From positions 1-60,372 of the forward strand of contig NZ_SRSH01000026.1 of NCBI RefSeq assembly GCF_006175985.1: a DNA stretch of 60,372 nucleotides, in the 5' to 3' direction. The notes beneath the pieces were generated by a model, which was given only the letters and a program-made list of their open reading frames with translations, ran no database searches and had not been told where the DNA came from. The stretch's first letter is position 1; the number at the start of each line of letters is the position of its first letter. Made by a program: the position numbers and the translations under genes. Positions 16,018 through 26,838 of the stretch are shown one piece after another. This DNA comes from Methylotetracoccus oryzae (GTDB lineage Bacteria > Pseudomonadota > Gammaproteobacteria > Methylococcales > Methylococcaceae).

Positions 16018-17637
16018 TCACGATCCCTGTCGCATCAGTACCCGCACGCCCGCCTCGAAGTTCTCGACCTCAAGGCTGTCGATCCGGCCCGATGCATCCG
16101 CCCGGAACGTCACCGCGGCCATGCCGACCGCGTTCTCTCCCACGGGCTCGTAGGAAAACTGATCCCCACGCCAATGCGTCAACCGGAAGCGCATCGGTTT
16201 GGGGCCGATCAACAGGGTCAATTGACCGGCATCGACCACCACGCGAGCCTCACCGTAATAGGCGTTGGCATAGCGGCCCGTGTAAGCCTGCAACTTCCGG
16301 GCAGGCCCCGGAGTCACCGGTTGCGGCTGACCGGCGAGGGCGCTCGGGTTACGGTAGAAACCCGCGAAGGCATGCGTCCAGAACGCGTCCAGCCACTCGC
16401 GCTGCACGGCCCCCGTCTCGACCAGGTCCATGAAGCTGGCATTGAGCGCTTCGGGCAATCCGATCGGCATGCCGTTGGTGAGCGTAACGATCCCGAGATT
16501 TTCCGAAGGCAACAAGGTCACCTGGGTCGCGGCGCCGAGCGCAAACCCGCCCGAGTGACTCAGCCGGACGCGTCCTGCCCCGTCGATGGCAACGCCGATG
16601 CCGTAGCCGTAGAACGAAGAACGGTTCACCGGCGGGCCCGGCGGATCGGACCGGATCTGCGGCGCCAGGGCTTCCAGCAGCGCGGCACGCGCGACGATTT
16701 CCTTACCGCCAAAAGTGCCCAGCCCAAGTACCATTTGCATCCAGCGAGCCATGTCGCGGACGTTCGAACTGGCGCCGCCCGCCGGACTCTGCGCGTCGGG
16801 TTGGCGCACAGCGCGGATGACCCAGGCGCCCCCCTCCCGGACATGCCCGACGGCCTTGTTGCGGCGAGCCGCATAAACGGCAAATTCCGAACTGGTCGAT
16901 GTCATCGCCAACGGCCGATAGATCAGTTCTTCCGACAAGCGCGCCCATGGCATCCGGTGGACAACGGCAACGGCCTCCGCAGCCGCCGTCAGACCGAAAT
17001 TGGTGTAGGCATGGACCGCCCGGAATGGCGCCAATGGCAGATGGCGGAGTCGGTTCAGGATGACCAGGCGACCGTACCCCAAGTCTTCCAGCGTATCCCC
17101 GGCGTGGTCCGGCAAACCGCTGCGATGCGCATAGAGATCGCCGACCGTTACCCACCGGGTGACGAAAGGATCGCTCAATCGGAACCCGGGCGATGCCTGA
17201 GCCACCGGCGTATCCCATCCGATCCCGCCACGACCCACGGCGGCGGCAACCACGGTCGCGCCGAGCGGCTTCGAGACCGAAGCCAACTGGAATACCGTGT
17301 CCGCGTCGACCGCTTCGGGAGATCCAACCCGCCGGCGCCCGAAACCTCGAGCGTAAAGCAGACGGTCGCCGTGCACCACCGCCACCGCCATGCCTGGCAC
17401 GCCGGTGGCGTCGTGTAGCGACCCGGCAAGACCATCGAGCTTGGCGACGGCCTGATCGACCCGCCCTGCCGGAATCTCGACGGCGGACCACTGCGGCGGC
17501 GGAACGGCAACCCCCGGCGTCGCAGCGGGCTGCCTCATCCCACCACCGAACGCGCCGGCAACCAGAACCGTCGCAACGACCCAACGGGCATCGTCGGAAA
17601 TCGCGGTACCGCGGGGTCGGAAGAACCTGTCGGACAT
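16018..17637 (-). CDS. Serine hydrolase, class C beta-lactamase/PBP4* family, with DUF3471-like C-terminus
   Basis: A 539-residue exported serine hydrolase. After a hydrophobic segment (RWVVATVLVAGAFGGGM) and linker, the beta-lactamase-like domain carries the SxxK motif in LASVSKPLGA, a Y-x-N motif in HAYTNFGL and HSGGF in place of KTG. The last 110 residues (YTGRYANAYYGEARVVV ... YEPVGENAVGM) match the DUF3471-like lipocalin-type domain common in this family. Likely a periplasmic peptidase or esterase rather than a true beta-lactamase. Start ATG 17637 with CGAGGTG about 12 bases upstream. It is divergent from the sensor kinase at 17905. Confidence 0.88.
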   Translation of the reverse strand: MSDRFFRPRGTAISDDARWVVATVLVAGAFGGGMRQPAATPGVAVPPPQWSAVEIPAGRVDQAVAKLDGLAGSLHDATGVPGMAVAVVHGDRLLYARGFGRRRVGSPEAVDADTVFQLASVSKPLGATVVAAAVGRGGIGWDTPVAQASPGFRLSDPFVTRWVTVGDLYAHRSGLPDHAGDTLEDLGYGRLVILNRLRHLPLAPFRAVHAYTNFGLTAAAEAVAVVHRMPWARLSEELIYRPLAMTSTSSEFAVYAARRNKAVGHVREGGAWVIRAVRQPDAQSPAGGASSNVRDMARWMQMVLGLGTFGGKEIVARAALLEALAPQIRSDPPGPPVNRSSFYGYGIGVAIDGAGRVRLSHSGGFALGAATQVTLLPSENLGIVTLTNGMPIGLPEALNASFMDLVETGAVQREWLDAFWTHAFAGFYRNPSALAGQPQPVTPGPARKLQAYTGRYANAYYGEARVVVDAGQLTLLIGPKPMRFRLTHWRGDQFSYEPVGENAVGMAAVTFRADASGRIDSLEVENFEAGVRVLMRQGS

Positions 17638-17904
17638 CGGAACCTGCACCTCGAGCGGCCGGGGATGGAAACAGTCGCAAAGCTGCGCGCCGTGCTCCGG
17701 GTTGTCAATCAATCAACCCACCCGAACCGCATCGACGCAGCACGGGAGAACGGCCGGGCGTATCATTACATAGGCATTTGGACTTACGCCCACAGGCGGA
17801 TTTTCTCCCCGCGAGAGGTACGAAGCGATCGGTCAAGGTCCCCCTCGCTCGCGGCATAGACTTCGCCCCGATATTGAACTGCGACCTGCACCCTGTTCGC
17901 CAGT

Positions 17905-20900
17905 ATGAAGCAGACCCCGTCGTTTCCCCTCTGGTCCCTGCTCGGCGCACTGCTCGCCGTACTCGTCATTCTGACCAGTGGGCCAGCCTGGTTTCGCTAT
18001 CAGGAACTGTCGCTACGCGAGCGCGCCAACCATGAATTGGAGGTGATCGCCCGCCTCAAGGCGGAGCAGATCGCGAACTGGCGCAAGGAGCGGCTGAGCG
18101 ATGCGGCCGTGATCACCGAGAGCCGGCTTTTCGAACAGTTCTCGGGCGAATGGCTGAGGGGATCACATCCGGAGCGACGTAGCGAAACCCTGGAGCGCTT
18201 GCGGCCCTTTACCCGGCATTATGGTTATACCGACGTGCTGGTGCTGGATGCTCAGGGCAAGGTCAGGCTCAGTCTGTCGGGTCGCGAGCACACGCTTGCA
18301 CGCGAAACGCGGGAGGCACTGGACGACGCGTGGCACCGCCGCGGGGCTGCCTTGAGCGAGTTGCATGGCGGTCCCGACAACCGGGTGGAGATCGACGCTG
18401 TCGCCCCGCTGCTGGATCGCACCGGACGAACGCCGCTGGGCGCCATCGTGCTCCGCAGCGATGCCCGCGATTTTCTGTTTCCAGCACTACAAACCTTACC
18501 GCTCGCAAGCCCCAGCGCTGAGACCGAACTCGTGCGCAGGGACGGGCAGGACGCGGTCTTCCTGAACCCGCTCCGGCACCGCGCGGATACCGCGCTGACG
18601 CTTCGCATTCCCTTGTCCATGACCGATGTCCCGGCAGTCCGTGCCATTCTGGGGCACGAGGGGGTATTCGTAGGCAAGGACTATCGAGGAACCCAGGTTG
18701 TCGCCGTCCTGACGAAGGTTCCCGACTCAGACTGGTTCCTGGTGTCCAAGGTCGACTGGGCCGAAGTCTTCGCCCACTGGCAGCACATGGCCCGATTGCT
18801 CGTCGGCTACATCGCATTGGCCATCGTCGCCGTCATCGTCCTTTTCGGTCTGTTCTGGCAACGGAATGCCAAGGCCCATTACCAAGCCTTGTTCAGGACG
18901 CAGGAGAACCTGAACCGCCACTCCCTCGTCGACACGGCGCTCGCGGAGCTATCTGCCGAGTTACTAGCCCCCGATGTCACCATCGAACAGATCGCACCTC
19001 TGGTCCTCAGCCATGCGCAACGCCTCACCGGCAGCGAGCACGGCTTCGTCGCCTCAATCGACCCCGGGACCGGGGATCACGTCGCTCACACGCTGACCGC
19101 GATGATGGGCAAGGAGTGCCGTATCGATGTGCCGGATCAGCGGGTCGTCTTCCCGGTCAATCCTGATGGCTCGTACACGGGCCTGTGGGGACAGGCACTG
19201 AATACGCGACGACCGTTCTTCACGAACACGCCGCCCCGGCATCCCGCCTCTCGCGGCGTGCCGCAGGGTCACGTGCCACTGCAGCGTTATCTGGCGGTGC
19301 CGGCGGTCGTAGGGGACACCGTGCTCGGACAGATCGCTTTGGCGAATGCACCGAACGACTACTCGGAGGAGTCGGTCGAGGTGCTGCGTCGCCTGACGGC
19401 CTTATACGGCCTTTTCCTGCAGCAATGGCGAACGCGGAGCGCGTTGGCCGAAAGCGAACGACGCTTCCGGGGACTGATCGAGAATGCGAGCGACGTCATG
19501 GCCGAAATGGACCCGGAGGGGCGTCTCACCTATCTGTCGCCGAACTGGGCCGAACTGATGGGCGAAACAACTGCCGAGGCGCTCGGTAAACCATTCGAGA
19601 GCTACCTGCAGCCCGAGGACGTCTCGGCGTGGCAGGAATTTCTCGTTCGGATAAGGCATTCGGTGGCTGATGCACTCGACGTGGATTGTCGCGCCAGACT
19701 TCCGGACAGCTCCCTCCGGTGGCTCTCCGTCAAGGGCTCGGCCGTATTTGGCCCGGGCGATGACGCACTAGGCTTCCTCATCATCATCCGGGACATCACC
19801 CATCGCAAAGCGCAGGAACAGGCCCTGTCAGCCAGCGAGGAGCGTCTTCGACTGGCCCTCGACGCGGCTCAGGTGGGCGTGTTCGACTGGAATATGGCGC
19901 ACGGCGGAATCGCCTGGTCGCGCCGCCACGAGCAACTTTGGGGCTTCGGCCCGAAGGAGTTCGGCGGCACCTACGAGATGTTTGCGCAACGCGTACACCC
20001 CGACGACCTCCCTGCGTTGAATGCCGAAATCGCCCGTTGCGTCGCCAGCCACGACTTGTTCGCACAAGAGTTTCGTGTCCTCTGGCCCGACGGCAGCCTG
20101 CACTGGATCGCCGGCTCCGGACAGTTCGAGTTCGATGCCAACGGAAAAGCCTCACGGATGCGCGGGGTGGTGCTGGACGTCACCGCACGCAAGGAAGCCG
20201 AACAGGCCCTCCGGGAAAGCGAGGCGAGCTTTCGCAATCTGTTCGAACAGGCCGTCGACGGGATTTTGCTGCTGACGCCCGATCACCGCTTCCTGGATGC
20301 GAACCCGGCTGCGCTGGCCATGCTGGGTTACGCTCACGAGGAACTGTCAAGCCTTCGCCTGCCCGATATCCTCGCTGGCGATGAGCGCGCGCGACTCGAT
20401 CGAGAGGTGCCGCTCATGATTCAGGGGAGACCCCATCGGGGCACCTGGCTACACCGGCGCAAGGATGGCTCGCTGTTTCCCGCCGAGGTGACTGCGCGCG
20501 TGTTGTCGGGCCAGCGGTACTACGCCGTGTTGAGAGACCTGACCGAGCGGTTGGCCACCGAAGCGGAGTTGGCCCGGCACCGGGAAAATCTGGAAGAACG
20601 CGTGGCGGAACGGACTGCCGAACTCGCTCAGGCCCGCCGGCAAGCCGAAGCGGCCAATCGAGCCAAGTCGGTCTTTCTCGCCAACATGAGTCATGAAATT
20701 CGAACGCCGCTCAACGCGATACTCGGGCTGACACATCTGCTGCGGCGTTCGGACGCGACCCCATTGCAGATCGAGCGCCTGGACAAGGTCGATAGCGCCG
20801 GCAGACATCTGCTGTCCATCCTGAACGACATCCTCGATCTGTCCAAGATCGAGGCCGGGAAGCTGCAGCTTGAGCACAAAAACGTCGCCCTGGGCAGCGT

Positions 20901-22482
20901 GCTGGATCAGGTGAGCTCGCTGATCAGCGATGCCGCCCAGGCCAAAGGGCTCGTCGTCACGGTCAATGCCGACCCGGCGCCACCGTGGCTGAGGGGCGAT
21001 CCCACACGCTTGCGCCAGGCCTTGCTGAACTATGCGGGCAACGCCGTGAAGTTCACCGAACGGGGTGCGATCACCCTGCGGGCACGCGTACTGGAGCAGA
21101 CCGCCGATGAGTGGCTGGTGCGCTTCGAGGTCGCGGACACCGGGGTCGGCATCGCACCGGATGCGCTGGCACGCGTGTTTCAGGCCTTCGAACAAGCGGA
21201 CACCTCCACTACCCGCGAACATGGCGGCACCGGGCTGGGACTGGCGATCACTCAGCGGCTGGCACAGCTCATGGGTGGCACGGTTGGAGCCGAGAGTACG
21301 CCTGGAATAGGCAGCACATTCTGGTTCACCGCGCGCCTGCAGCGCGGTCACGGTGCGGTGGACACCGCACCCGGCGTCGCCATGACGGAGCCCGAGGCCC
21401 TGCTGCGGCGCCCCTACCCGCACGCCCATATCCTCTTGGTCGAAGACAACGCCATCAACCGTGAGGTCGCGCTGGAACTACTGCACGGCGTCGGCTTACA
21501 GGTCGACAGTGCGACCGACGGTTGCGAAGCCCTGGCGAAGGTTCAGGCCCAAGCCTTCGATCTGATCCTGATGGATATCCAGATGCCGAACATGGATGGG
21601 CTGGAGGCCACCCGGGCGATACGCGCCCTGCCCGAAGGGAAAGACGTCCCGATCCTGGCGATTACGGCCAACGCGTTCGAGGAGGATCATCGCGCCTGCG
21701 AAGCCGCGGGCATGAATGATTTCATTGCCAAACCGGTCGAGCCCGGCGCGCTCTACGCAGCGCTGGTGAAATGGCTGCCGCCGAAGCCGCGCCAACCCTT
21801 GCTCTCGGGCACGGAACCGCACGCAACGGGCACACCGCTTCTCCAGACGCCACTGCAGCCGACCCTGGCCTCCCTGGCGAACACGCCAGGCCTGGATCTG
21901 GCGCGCGGACTGGGAGTGCTGCGGGGCAACGCCGAGAAGTACCTGGATTTACTGGTCCGTTTCGTAGCAGCACACACGGACGACATGGCTCGGCTCACCG
22001 CCAGCCTGGACGCCGGCGACCCGGTCGCCGCGCGGCGCATCGCTCACACCTTGAAGGGCACGGCGGCTACGCTGGGAGCAGAAAGCCTGTCCGCGATGGC
22101 GCGGCGGGTGGAAGAAACCCTCGCCGTCGAGGGCGCAACGAACTCCCGCAGCGACGACCTGCACCGCGCCATACTCGCGGTGACGGGCGAGTTTGAGATC
22201 CTGTCAGACGCTCTGCCCGTACAGCGGGCCGTCGGTGCGGAACCGGCGGACGATTCGGCGCCGACCGACTCGCCGGAGCTTCGGGACACACTCGATGAAC
22301 TGGAGAAGCGGCTGGAACAGAGCGACGTTAGCGCCATCAATCTGTTTCGCCAGCGCGCCGGGATACTCCATACAAGCTTCGGACCGCACTGTACCCAGCT
22401 GGAACGGCAAATTCTGGCCTTCGACTTTGAAACAGCGCGGCACACCCTGCGCACGTTGCGCCAGGCGCAACGACCAACCTAG
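17905..22482 (+). CDS. Hybrid sensor histidine kinase with GAF, PAS, receiver and Hpt domains
   Basis: A 1525-residue membrane phosphorelay kinase. TM1 about residues 8-27, a periplasmic sensor region (about 30-295) of the kind with [22 protein letters not shown]2 about 298-318, a GAF domain (about 345-510), three PAS/PAC modules (about 515-895, each ending in an RDIT/DVTARK/RDLTER linker), HisKA with [13 protein letters not shown] (phospho-His930), HATPase ([22 protein letters not shown]), a receiver ([12 protein letters not shown], phospho-Asp1224 in LMDIQMP, LSKP-type lysine as AKPVE) and an Hpt domain ([12 protein letters not shown], His1381). A closing helical segment follows. ATG at 17905. 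No response regulator is adjacent, so the downstream partner lies elsewhere. Confidence 0.93.
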   Translation: MKQTPSFPLWSLLGALLAVLVILTSGPAWFRYQELSLRERANHELEVIARLKAEQIANWRKERLSDAAVITESRLFEQFSGEWLRGSHPERRSETLERLRPFTRHYGYTDVLVLDAQGKVRLSLSGREHTLARETREALDDAWHRRGAALSELHGGPDNRVEIDAVAPLLDRTGRTPLGAIVLRSDARDFLFPALQTLPLASPSAETELVRRDGQDAVFLNPLRHRADTALTLRIPLSMTDVPAVRAILGHEGVFVGKDYRGTQVVAVLTKVPDSDWFLVSKVDWAEVFAHWQHMARLLVGYIALAIVAVIVLFGLFWQRNAKAHYQALFRTQENLNRHSLVDTALAELSAELLAPDVTIEQIAPLVLSHAQRLTGSEHGFVASIDPGTGDHVAHTLTAMMGKECRIDVPDQRVVFPVNPDGSYTGLWGQALNTRRPFFTNTPPRHPASRGVPQGHVPLQRYLAVPAVVGDTVLGQIALANAPNDYSEESVEVLRRLTALYGLFLQQWRTRSALAESERRFRGLIENASDVMAEMDPEGRLTYLSPNWAELMGETTAEALGKPFESYLQPEDVSAWQEFLVRIRHSVADALDVDCRARLPDSSLRWLSVKGSAVFGPGDDALGFLIIIRDITHRKAQEQALSASEERLRLALDAAQVGVFDWNMAHGGIAWSRRHEQLWGFGPKEFGGTYEMFAQRVHPDDLPALNAEIARCVASHDLFAQEFRVLWPDGSLHWIAGSGQFEFDANGKASRMRGVVLDVTARKEAEQALRESEASFRNLFEQAVDGILLLTPDHRFLDANPAALAMLGYAHEELSSLRLPDILAGDERARLDREVPLMIQGRPHRGTWLHRRKDGSLFPAEVTARVLSGQRYYAVLRDLTERLATEAELARHRENLEERVAERTAELAQARRQAEAANRAKSVFLANMSHEIRTPLNAILGLTHLLRRSDATPLQIERLDKVDSAGRHLLSILNDILDLSKIEAGKLQLEHKNVALGSVLDQVSSLISDAAQAKGLVVTVNADPAPPWLRGDPTRLRQALLNYAGNAVKFTERGAITLRARVLEQTADEWLVRFEVADTGVGIAPDALARVFQAFEQADTSTTREHGGTGLGLAITQRLAQLMGGTVGAESTPGIGSTFWFTARLQRGHGAVDTAPGVAMTEPEALLRRPYPHAHILLVEDNAINREVALELLHGVGLQVDSATDGCEALAKVQAQAFDLILMDIQMPNMDGLEATRAIRALPEGKDVPILAITANAFEEDHRACEAAGMNDFIAKPVEPGALYAALVKWLPPKPRQPLLSGTEPHATGTPLLQTPLQPTLASLANTPGLDLARGLGVLRGNAEKYLDLLVRFVAAHTDDMARLTASLDAGDPVAARRIAHTLKGTAATLGAESLSAMARRVEETLAVEGATNSRSDDLHRAILAVTGEFEILSDALPVQRAVGAEPADDSAPTDSPELRDTLDELEKRLEQSDVSAINLFRQRAGILHTSFGPHCTQLERQILAFDFETARHTLRTLRQAQRPT

Positions 22483-22512
22483 CGCCGGGCCGGCACTGCG
22501 CCTCCGTTCATA

Positions 22513-23385
22513 TCAGGACGAAGCCGTCGTCGTTTGCCGTCGAGTCAACTCCACATAGCGATCCATGCTGTGGTCGGTCAGCGAATCGAGGCCCAGGATG
22601 CGGATGTCCTTGGCCGATCCCTTCAGCTTGGACCGCATTCGTAGCCACCACGACAGTTCCAGAATGAGATCGCCCTCGGCGGCGAAGCGCGCTTCCCGAT
22701 CGCCGTGCCAGTATTTCAGCAGGATGCCGGGAGCCGGTACCTGAGGCACGATGTCCTTGTTGTTGATGAAGCGGACGATACGCCCCGGCATTGCCAGCCG
22801 AAGAAACTTGATGAACTCGCGGTCGCCGACGCGCGGCTGGCCAAACGTGTAGAGTCCTTGTACCGGCATCCGGGCATTGAAGCGCAGCTGGTTAGCCGCA
22901 AGCGTCGCGAGCGCGCCCCCGAGGCTGTGGCCGGTGATCCAGATCGGCACCTGTCCATCGTAGTGCTCTTCCAGGGCTTGCTCGATCTGCGGCCAGACGG
23001 CAGCGAGCCCCGCCGCAAAGCCCTTGTGGATCTTGCCAACACCGCTCGGAGCCGGCACCGCGATCGCAATCAGATCGGTGAACCAGTCCTTGATCTGGGT
23101 GACCTCGGTACCACGGAACGCAATCAGCAGCGCCTTGTCGCTGCGACACACAAACCCCTGGGTATCCACCGGCATCGGCAACCCGTTCTCATCGTTGTGC
23201 TCGGTCGCATGCAGGAAACGAAACCGGTCGAAACCCCATTGGCGCACCACGGTCTGGATGGTCTTCTCGTCCTCGTAGGCGAGATTCGAAGCGGCCGCAA
23301 GCCATGCTGCGTTGTTTGGGTGGTAGCCCTGCGCGCTCGCATCGAACGGCGCCGCCGCCGGGTCATACCGATAGTCGGAACTCAT
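22513..23385 (-). CDS. Class 3 (fungal-type) lipase
   Basis: A 290-residue alpha/beta hydrolase of the Lipase_3 family. The nucleophile elbow is GHSLGGALATLAANQL; upstream are LLIAFRGTE and KIHKGFAAGLAAVWPQI, downstream YTFGQPRVGDREF with the acid in NNKDIVPQVP and a C-terminal DHSMDRYVE supplying the likely histidine. No signal peptide is visible, suggesting a cytoplasmic or non-classically exported enzyme. ATG 23385 chosen because upstream in-frame sequence lacks any domain. Convergent with the kinase, 30 bases apart. Confidence 0.9.
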   Translation of the reverse strand: MSSDYRYDPAAAPFDASAQGYHPNNAAWLAAASNLAYEDEKTIQTVVRQWGFDRFRFLHATEHNDENGLPMPVDTQGFVCRSDKALLIAFRGTEVTQIKDWFTDLIAIAVPAPSGVGKIHKGFAAGLAAVWPQIEQALEEHYDGQVPIWITGHSLGGALATLAANQLRFNARMPVQGLYTFGQPRVGDREFIKFLRLAMPGRIVRFINNKDIVPQVPAPGILLKYWHGDREARFAAEGDLILELSWWLRMRSKLKGSAKDIRILGLDSLTDHSMDRYVELTRRQTTTASS

Positions 23386-23519
23386 GTCACTCTCTCTGTG
23401 GTAGGAAGCACGAAAACAGATCGGACGCGGCCCGTCGGCCCGCACTTGATCGTCCGGGCACCAGGGCACGCGCTGCAGCGCGGATTATAAGTCGACGCGG
23501 CTGCTGGAGTTCGGGCGGC

Positions 23520-23885
23520 TCAGGATTCGCCTTCGTCGGCCAGCGCCAGAGCCGCAGCAGAAACTTCCCGTTCGGCCTCCAGCCAGTCCTCGGTTGCCCA
23601 TCCTGGCTCGAAGCTGCGCTGCTCCGCCCTGAAATACGCGCGTAAGGCAATGGCTTCCCTGAGCCCGTCAGCACTGATCGCCGGCCTTGCATGGCCCATT
23701 TCATCACGGGCTGCCGAGTGAAACGTGGGCGTCTTGAGATCGAGCCGGCCGCCCAGCGCAGCGGCTCGCGCCGCGGCATCAGCGGCGATGGCTTCAGCCC
23801 GGCCGGCCGCCAGTTCCAGCGTCCTCTGAGCCCTTTCCTCGGCCACACGGCGGGCCCGTTCGTCAGGATGCGTCGGCATGTTCAT
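23520..23885 (-). CDS. DUF2934-like small protein
   Basis: A 121-residue soluble protein. Its C-terminal part, ALRAYFRAEQRSFEPGWATEDWLEAEREV, matches the short DUF2934 motif; the N-terminal half is a charged alanine-rich helix. ATG at 23885, with a second ATG two codons later. Upstream of the lipase on the same strand, 134 bases away. Function unknown. The interval 23886-24084 holds no gene. Confidence 0.65.
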   Translation of the reverse strand: MNMPTHPDERARRVAEERAQRTLELAAGRAEAIAADAAARAAALGGRLDLKTPTFHSAARDEMGHARPAISADGLREAIALRAYFRAEQRSFEPGWATEDWLEAEREVSAAALALADEGES

Positions 23886-24084
23886 CGTCCCGTGGCGAAA
23901 GGAGGTTTCCCGCTATTCTGCCGCGAAAGCGGGGACATCAACGCGGCCGCGATGAAACGCAGCATTCGATCTTCGCAGCGCTGACCGCGGTCGGCCCGGC
24001 AACCCGCGCCTGCAGTCCATCGGCTCATTCGACCCCCGGTGGTGTTGCCGAACCGCATTGCGGCAATGCCGCCCCCCGGGTTCA

Positions 24085-25335
24085 TCAGAGCGCGATTACC
24101 TGCAAATCGAGCACATCATGGCTACCCGCCGCGATGCGGCCGCAGAGATCGGGCGGGGGCACACCGTCGAGATTGATTCGGGCCACAGCGGCCTCGGCGC
24201 CTTCGAACACGATGTTCTCGGTTTCCTGCACGTTGAGATCCGCCTCGCGCAGCAGCGCAAAGACATGCGCGAGCACGCCGGGACGATCGCGGTGGCGGAC
24301 CACAAGGCGGTGCGTCGCGGGAGTCCGCCGGGCCAGATTCACGACATTGGGCACCTTGCCCGTCTCCTTGTAACTGCGGACGATACGCACGGTCTCTTGG
24401 GCGATGGCTTCCTGAGCCTGATCCGTCGAAGCGCCGATATGGTGAGTGCCATACACACCGGGTAGCCCGGCCAGCGGGTCCGAGAAGGCGCCGGTGGCGC
24501 CCGGCGGCTCGGCCGCGAACACATCCAGCGCCACCCGCAAACCTCGGTCGCGCACGGCTGTCGCCAGCGCCGCGGCATCCACGAGTTCGGCCCGGGCGGT
24601 GTTGACGAAAAAGGCGCCGGGTTTCAGCCGGGCCAGCAGTTCGGCATCGACGAGATTCCGGGTATCCGGCGCGAGCGCCAGATGCAGGCTCAAAATGTCC
24701 GCAGCGGCCGCTACATCCCCCGGGGTGGGTGCAAGAGCTATCCGGATCGTGCGCAGAGCCGCTCCGAGGCCGAGCTCACCCGCTTCGATCTCGTTCATCG
24801 GTCGCTCCTGGCCGTCAAAGCGACGGCTCCAAAGCACGACATCGAGGCCGAAGGCGGCCGCACGCCGCACCATTTCCCGCGCAATGTTGCCGCTGCCCAG
24901 TAGACCGAGTGTGCGGCCGCACAGCCCCTGGGCCTTCGAGTACTCCTTCTTGTTCCACTGGCCAGCACGCAGATCGGCTACGTTGTCGGGGATTCGTCGA
25001 TCGAGCGCGAGGATCAGTCCGAAGGCGAGTTCAGCGACGGCAATCGCGTTGCGTCCCGGGCAATTCGACACATAGATGCCGCGCCGCGACGCGCCGGCGA
25101 CATCGATCGTGTTGTAGCCGGCCCCGGCGCGAACGATCAGGGCCAGCCGTCCCGCGTCAAGCATCGGCGCGGTCACCTGGGTACTGCGCACGATCAGCAC
25201 GTCAGCTTGAGAGGCTGCAATGGCCTGCACGAGCCCGTCGCCGGACAGCTCAGGCTCGAAAAAAACCTCGCATCCGGCCGCCCTCAGGCCGTCAAGGCCG
25301 CTCTGCTCGAATTTATCGGCGACGAGAACCTTCAT
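24085..25335 (-). CDS. serA: D-3-phosphoglycerate dehydrogenase-type 2-hydroxyacid dehydrogenase with ACT domain
   Basis: A 416-residue NAD-dependent dehydrogenase, probably the first step of serine synthesis. Substrate-domain motifs: LIVRSTQVTAPML, IVRAGAGYNTIDV, SNCPGRNAIAVAELA; Rossmann motif TLGLLGSGNIAREMVRRA; ADILSLHLALAPDTRNL, NTARAELVD and the catalytic histidine in GTHHIGAST. A C-terminal ACT domain (HRLVVRHRDRPGVLAHVFALLREADLNVQETENIVFEGAEA) would allow feedback regulation. Start ATG 25335 with GGAGG 7 bases upstream. Stands alone, divergent from the DUF47 gene. The exact substrate within the family is inferred. Confidence 0.85.
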   Translation of the reverse strand: MKVLVADKFEQSGLDGLRAAGCEVFFEPELSGDGLVQAIAASQADVLIVRSTQVTAPMLDAGRLALIVRAGAGYNTIDVAGASRRGIYVSNCPGRNAIAVAELAFGLILALDRRIPDNVADLRAGQWNKKEYSKAQGLCGRTLGLLGSGNIAREMVRRAAAFGLDVVLWSRRFDGQERPMNEIEAGELGLGAALRTIRIALAPTPGDVAAAADILSLHLALAPDTRNLVDAELLARLKPGAFFVNTARAELVDAAALATAVRDRGLRVALDVFAAEPPGATGAFSDPLAGLPGVYGTHHIGASTDQAQEAIAQETVRIVRSYKETGKVPNVVNLARRTPATHRLVVRHRDRPGVLAHVFALLREADLNVQETENIVFEGAEAAVARINLDGVPPPDLCGRIAAGSHDVLDLQVIAL

Positions 25336-25571
25336 GGCGGCCTCCAGGCGTTTGGACAAAGGCATTCGGGAATTCGGGAGAAGCGGCCGGTGTCACGATG
25401 GTAGCAGCAACTGGCAGATACCTCGGTCCGGCAAGGCGCTCATCTGCTTGAGCCCACGGCGATCGGCCAACGACCCGAACCCGGGTGGCCGCAAAGTCTC
25501 GCCGGCAACGCGGGTATGACAACACTCTATCCCAGGCCTGACCGTTTGACACGGGTCTGCCCGAAGGGGGA

Positions 25572-25589
25572 CCGTCACATTCGCGTCAT
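25572..25589 (+). promoter_or_regulatory. Candidate PHO box (PhoB binding site)
   Basis: CCGTCAC-ATTC-GCGTCAT: two 7-base half sites separated by 4 bases, the spacing of the PhoB box (consensus CTGTCAT repeated). It lies 99 bases before a PhoU-related gene, which makes the match more meaningful than sequence alone. The remaining divergent interval 25336-25687 shows no gene. Confidence 0.4.
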
Positions 25590-25687
25590 CCGGGGCCGCT
25601 ACCCTTTCCTGGCTGGCAACCTCCCGGGATATTGCCCACGCTGCCTGTTCTTCGCGCTCGGGCCGACGCTTCATTTGGAACCATCGG

Positions 25688-26329
25688 ATGCAACACGACT
25701 ATTCCACACTGTCCCCCGCCGACGCACTGCGCCGGATATTTCGGGATCAAGTCGACAACATCACGGATTGCGGTCACGCCCTGAGCCAGGTGTTTTTGCA
25801 CCTGCCCGAACCGGAAACCTATATCGCCGAGGTGAAGCGGCTAGAGGAAATCGGCGACCGGCTGACAGCAGCGGCGTATCAGGCGCTGCAGGCCGAGCCC
25901 TACTCCGAACTCACCCACATCACCGAGCAGTTCGTCCGGCATCTGGACGACATTGCGGACGGGATCAACGACACCGCACGTAGCATCGACATCTGTCGGC
26001 CCAAGCGCGCCGAGCCCGCCGGACACGAACTGCTCGCGACGCTCTTGTCGATGATTACCCGGCTGCACGAGGAGGTGGCCTTATACCCCGAGAATACGCT
26101 GGATCGACTGCGTACCTGTCGCGAGACGCTGAAGCGGCTGGAGGAAACCGCCGATACGCTGTACCACGAGTGGCGCAAGACGCAGCGACGGCTGAGTTCG
26201 TTGCCCCTGGTCGACGAAAACAACTGGACCGAGATCCTGGGGACGCTCGAACAGACCACCGATGCGGCGTATCACGCGGTGCTGTCACTCGAACACATCG
26301 CAAAGCGCCGTCCACGATCAGCCGGTTGA
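25688..26329 (+). CDS. PhoU-like DUF47 family protein
   Basis: A 213-residue all-helical protein of the DUF47/TIGR00153 family, related to PhoU. Signatures are EVKRLEEIGDRLT and, in the second half, RLEETADTLYHEWRKTQRR; PhoU-type E/D-x-x-x-D metal motifs sit at RHLDDIADGINDTA. These proteins usually accompany a Pit-type phosphate transporter and modulate it; none is adjacent here. ATG at 25688. A candidate PhoB site lies upstream. Confidence 0.82.
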   Translation: MQHDYSTLSPADALRRIFRDQVDNITDCGHALSQVFLHLPEPETYIAEVKRLEEIGDRLTAAAYQALQAEPYSELTHITEQFVRHLDDIADGINDTARSIDICRPKRAEPAGHELLATLLSMITRLHEEVALYPENTLDRLRTCRETLKRLEETADTLYHEWRKTQRRLSSLPLVDENNWTEILGTLEQTTDAAYHAVLSLEHIAKRRPRSAG

Positions 26330-26439
26330 GTAACGCTAGGCTGCCGGACCGGTCCGTGGCGACCACGTGTGGCTGGAGGGACGGTCCGACAGGCACCCGC
26401 GGCTACCGGCATTCCCGGACAGGCAACGATCCGGCCCGG

Positions 26440-26688
26440 CTAGCGCAGTTGCTCACAGTAGGAAGAGTCCGCAGTACAGCTCTGCTTGTAAGGGCTCCCG
26501 CTGACACACTGCCAGCGCGCCTTTTCGAGGGCAGCATCCTGGTTGGCGGCAACGCCAAAGAAAACATTCCCGTTGCTGTCGCGGGCACCGCACTTCCAAT
26601 CGCCAGCGAGCCAGGGAGACACACCCAGGCCGTCGGCGCAACCCATCAGCAGGCTGGCCGCCAGGCATACGAGGGCCAGGCGTCTCAT
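26440..26688 (-). CDS. Small cysteine-rich lipoprotein
   Basis: An 82-residue lipoprotein: signal MRRLALVCLAASLLMGC (Cys17 lipidated), then a compact domain with four further cysteines (DWKC, RWQC, KQSC, SYCEQL) that could form two disulfides. AGGA precedes the ATG at 26688. Ends convergent with the DUF47 gene, 110 bases apart. No family recognised. Confidence 0.7.
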   Translation of the reverse strand: MRRLALVCLAASLLMGCADGLGVSPWLAGDWKCGARDSNGNVFFGVAANQDAALEKARWQCVSGSPYKQSCTADSSYCEQLR

Positions 26689-26838
26689 CGGCAATTCCTG
26701 CCGAACCGCGGTGATCGCGCACATCGCCCGCTCAGGCGGGCGTCGGTCGGACCCTTGCGCGCGGCCGTGCAGTCCGCGCACCGCGGGGCAGAACGCACGG
26801 CTGGCGACGCGGCGGCGCGACGATGGCCGCGGGCGCCT

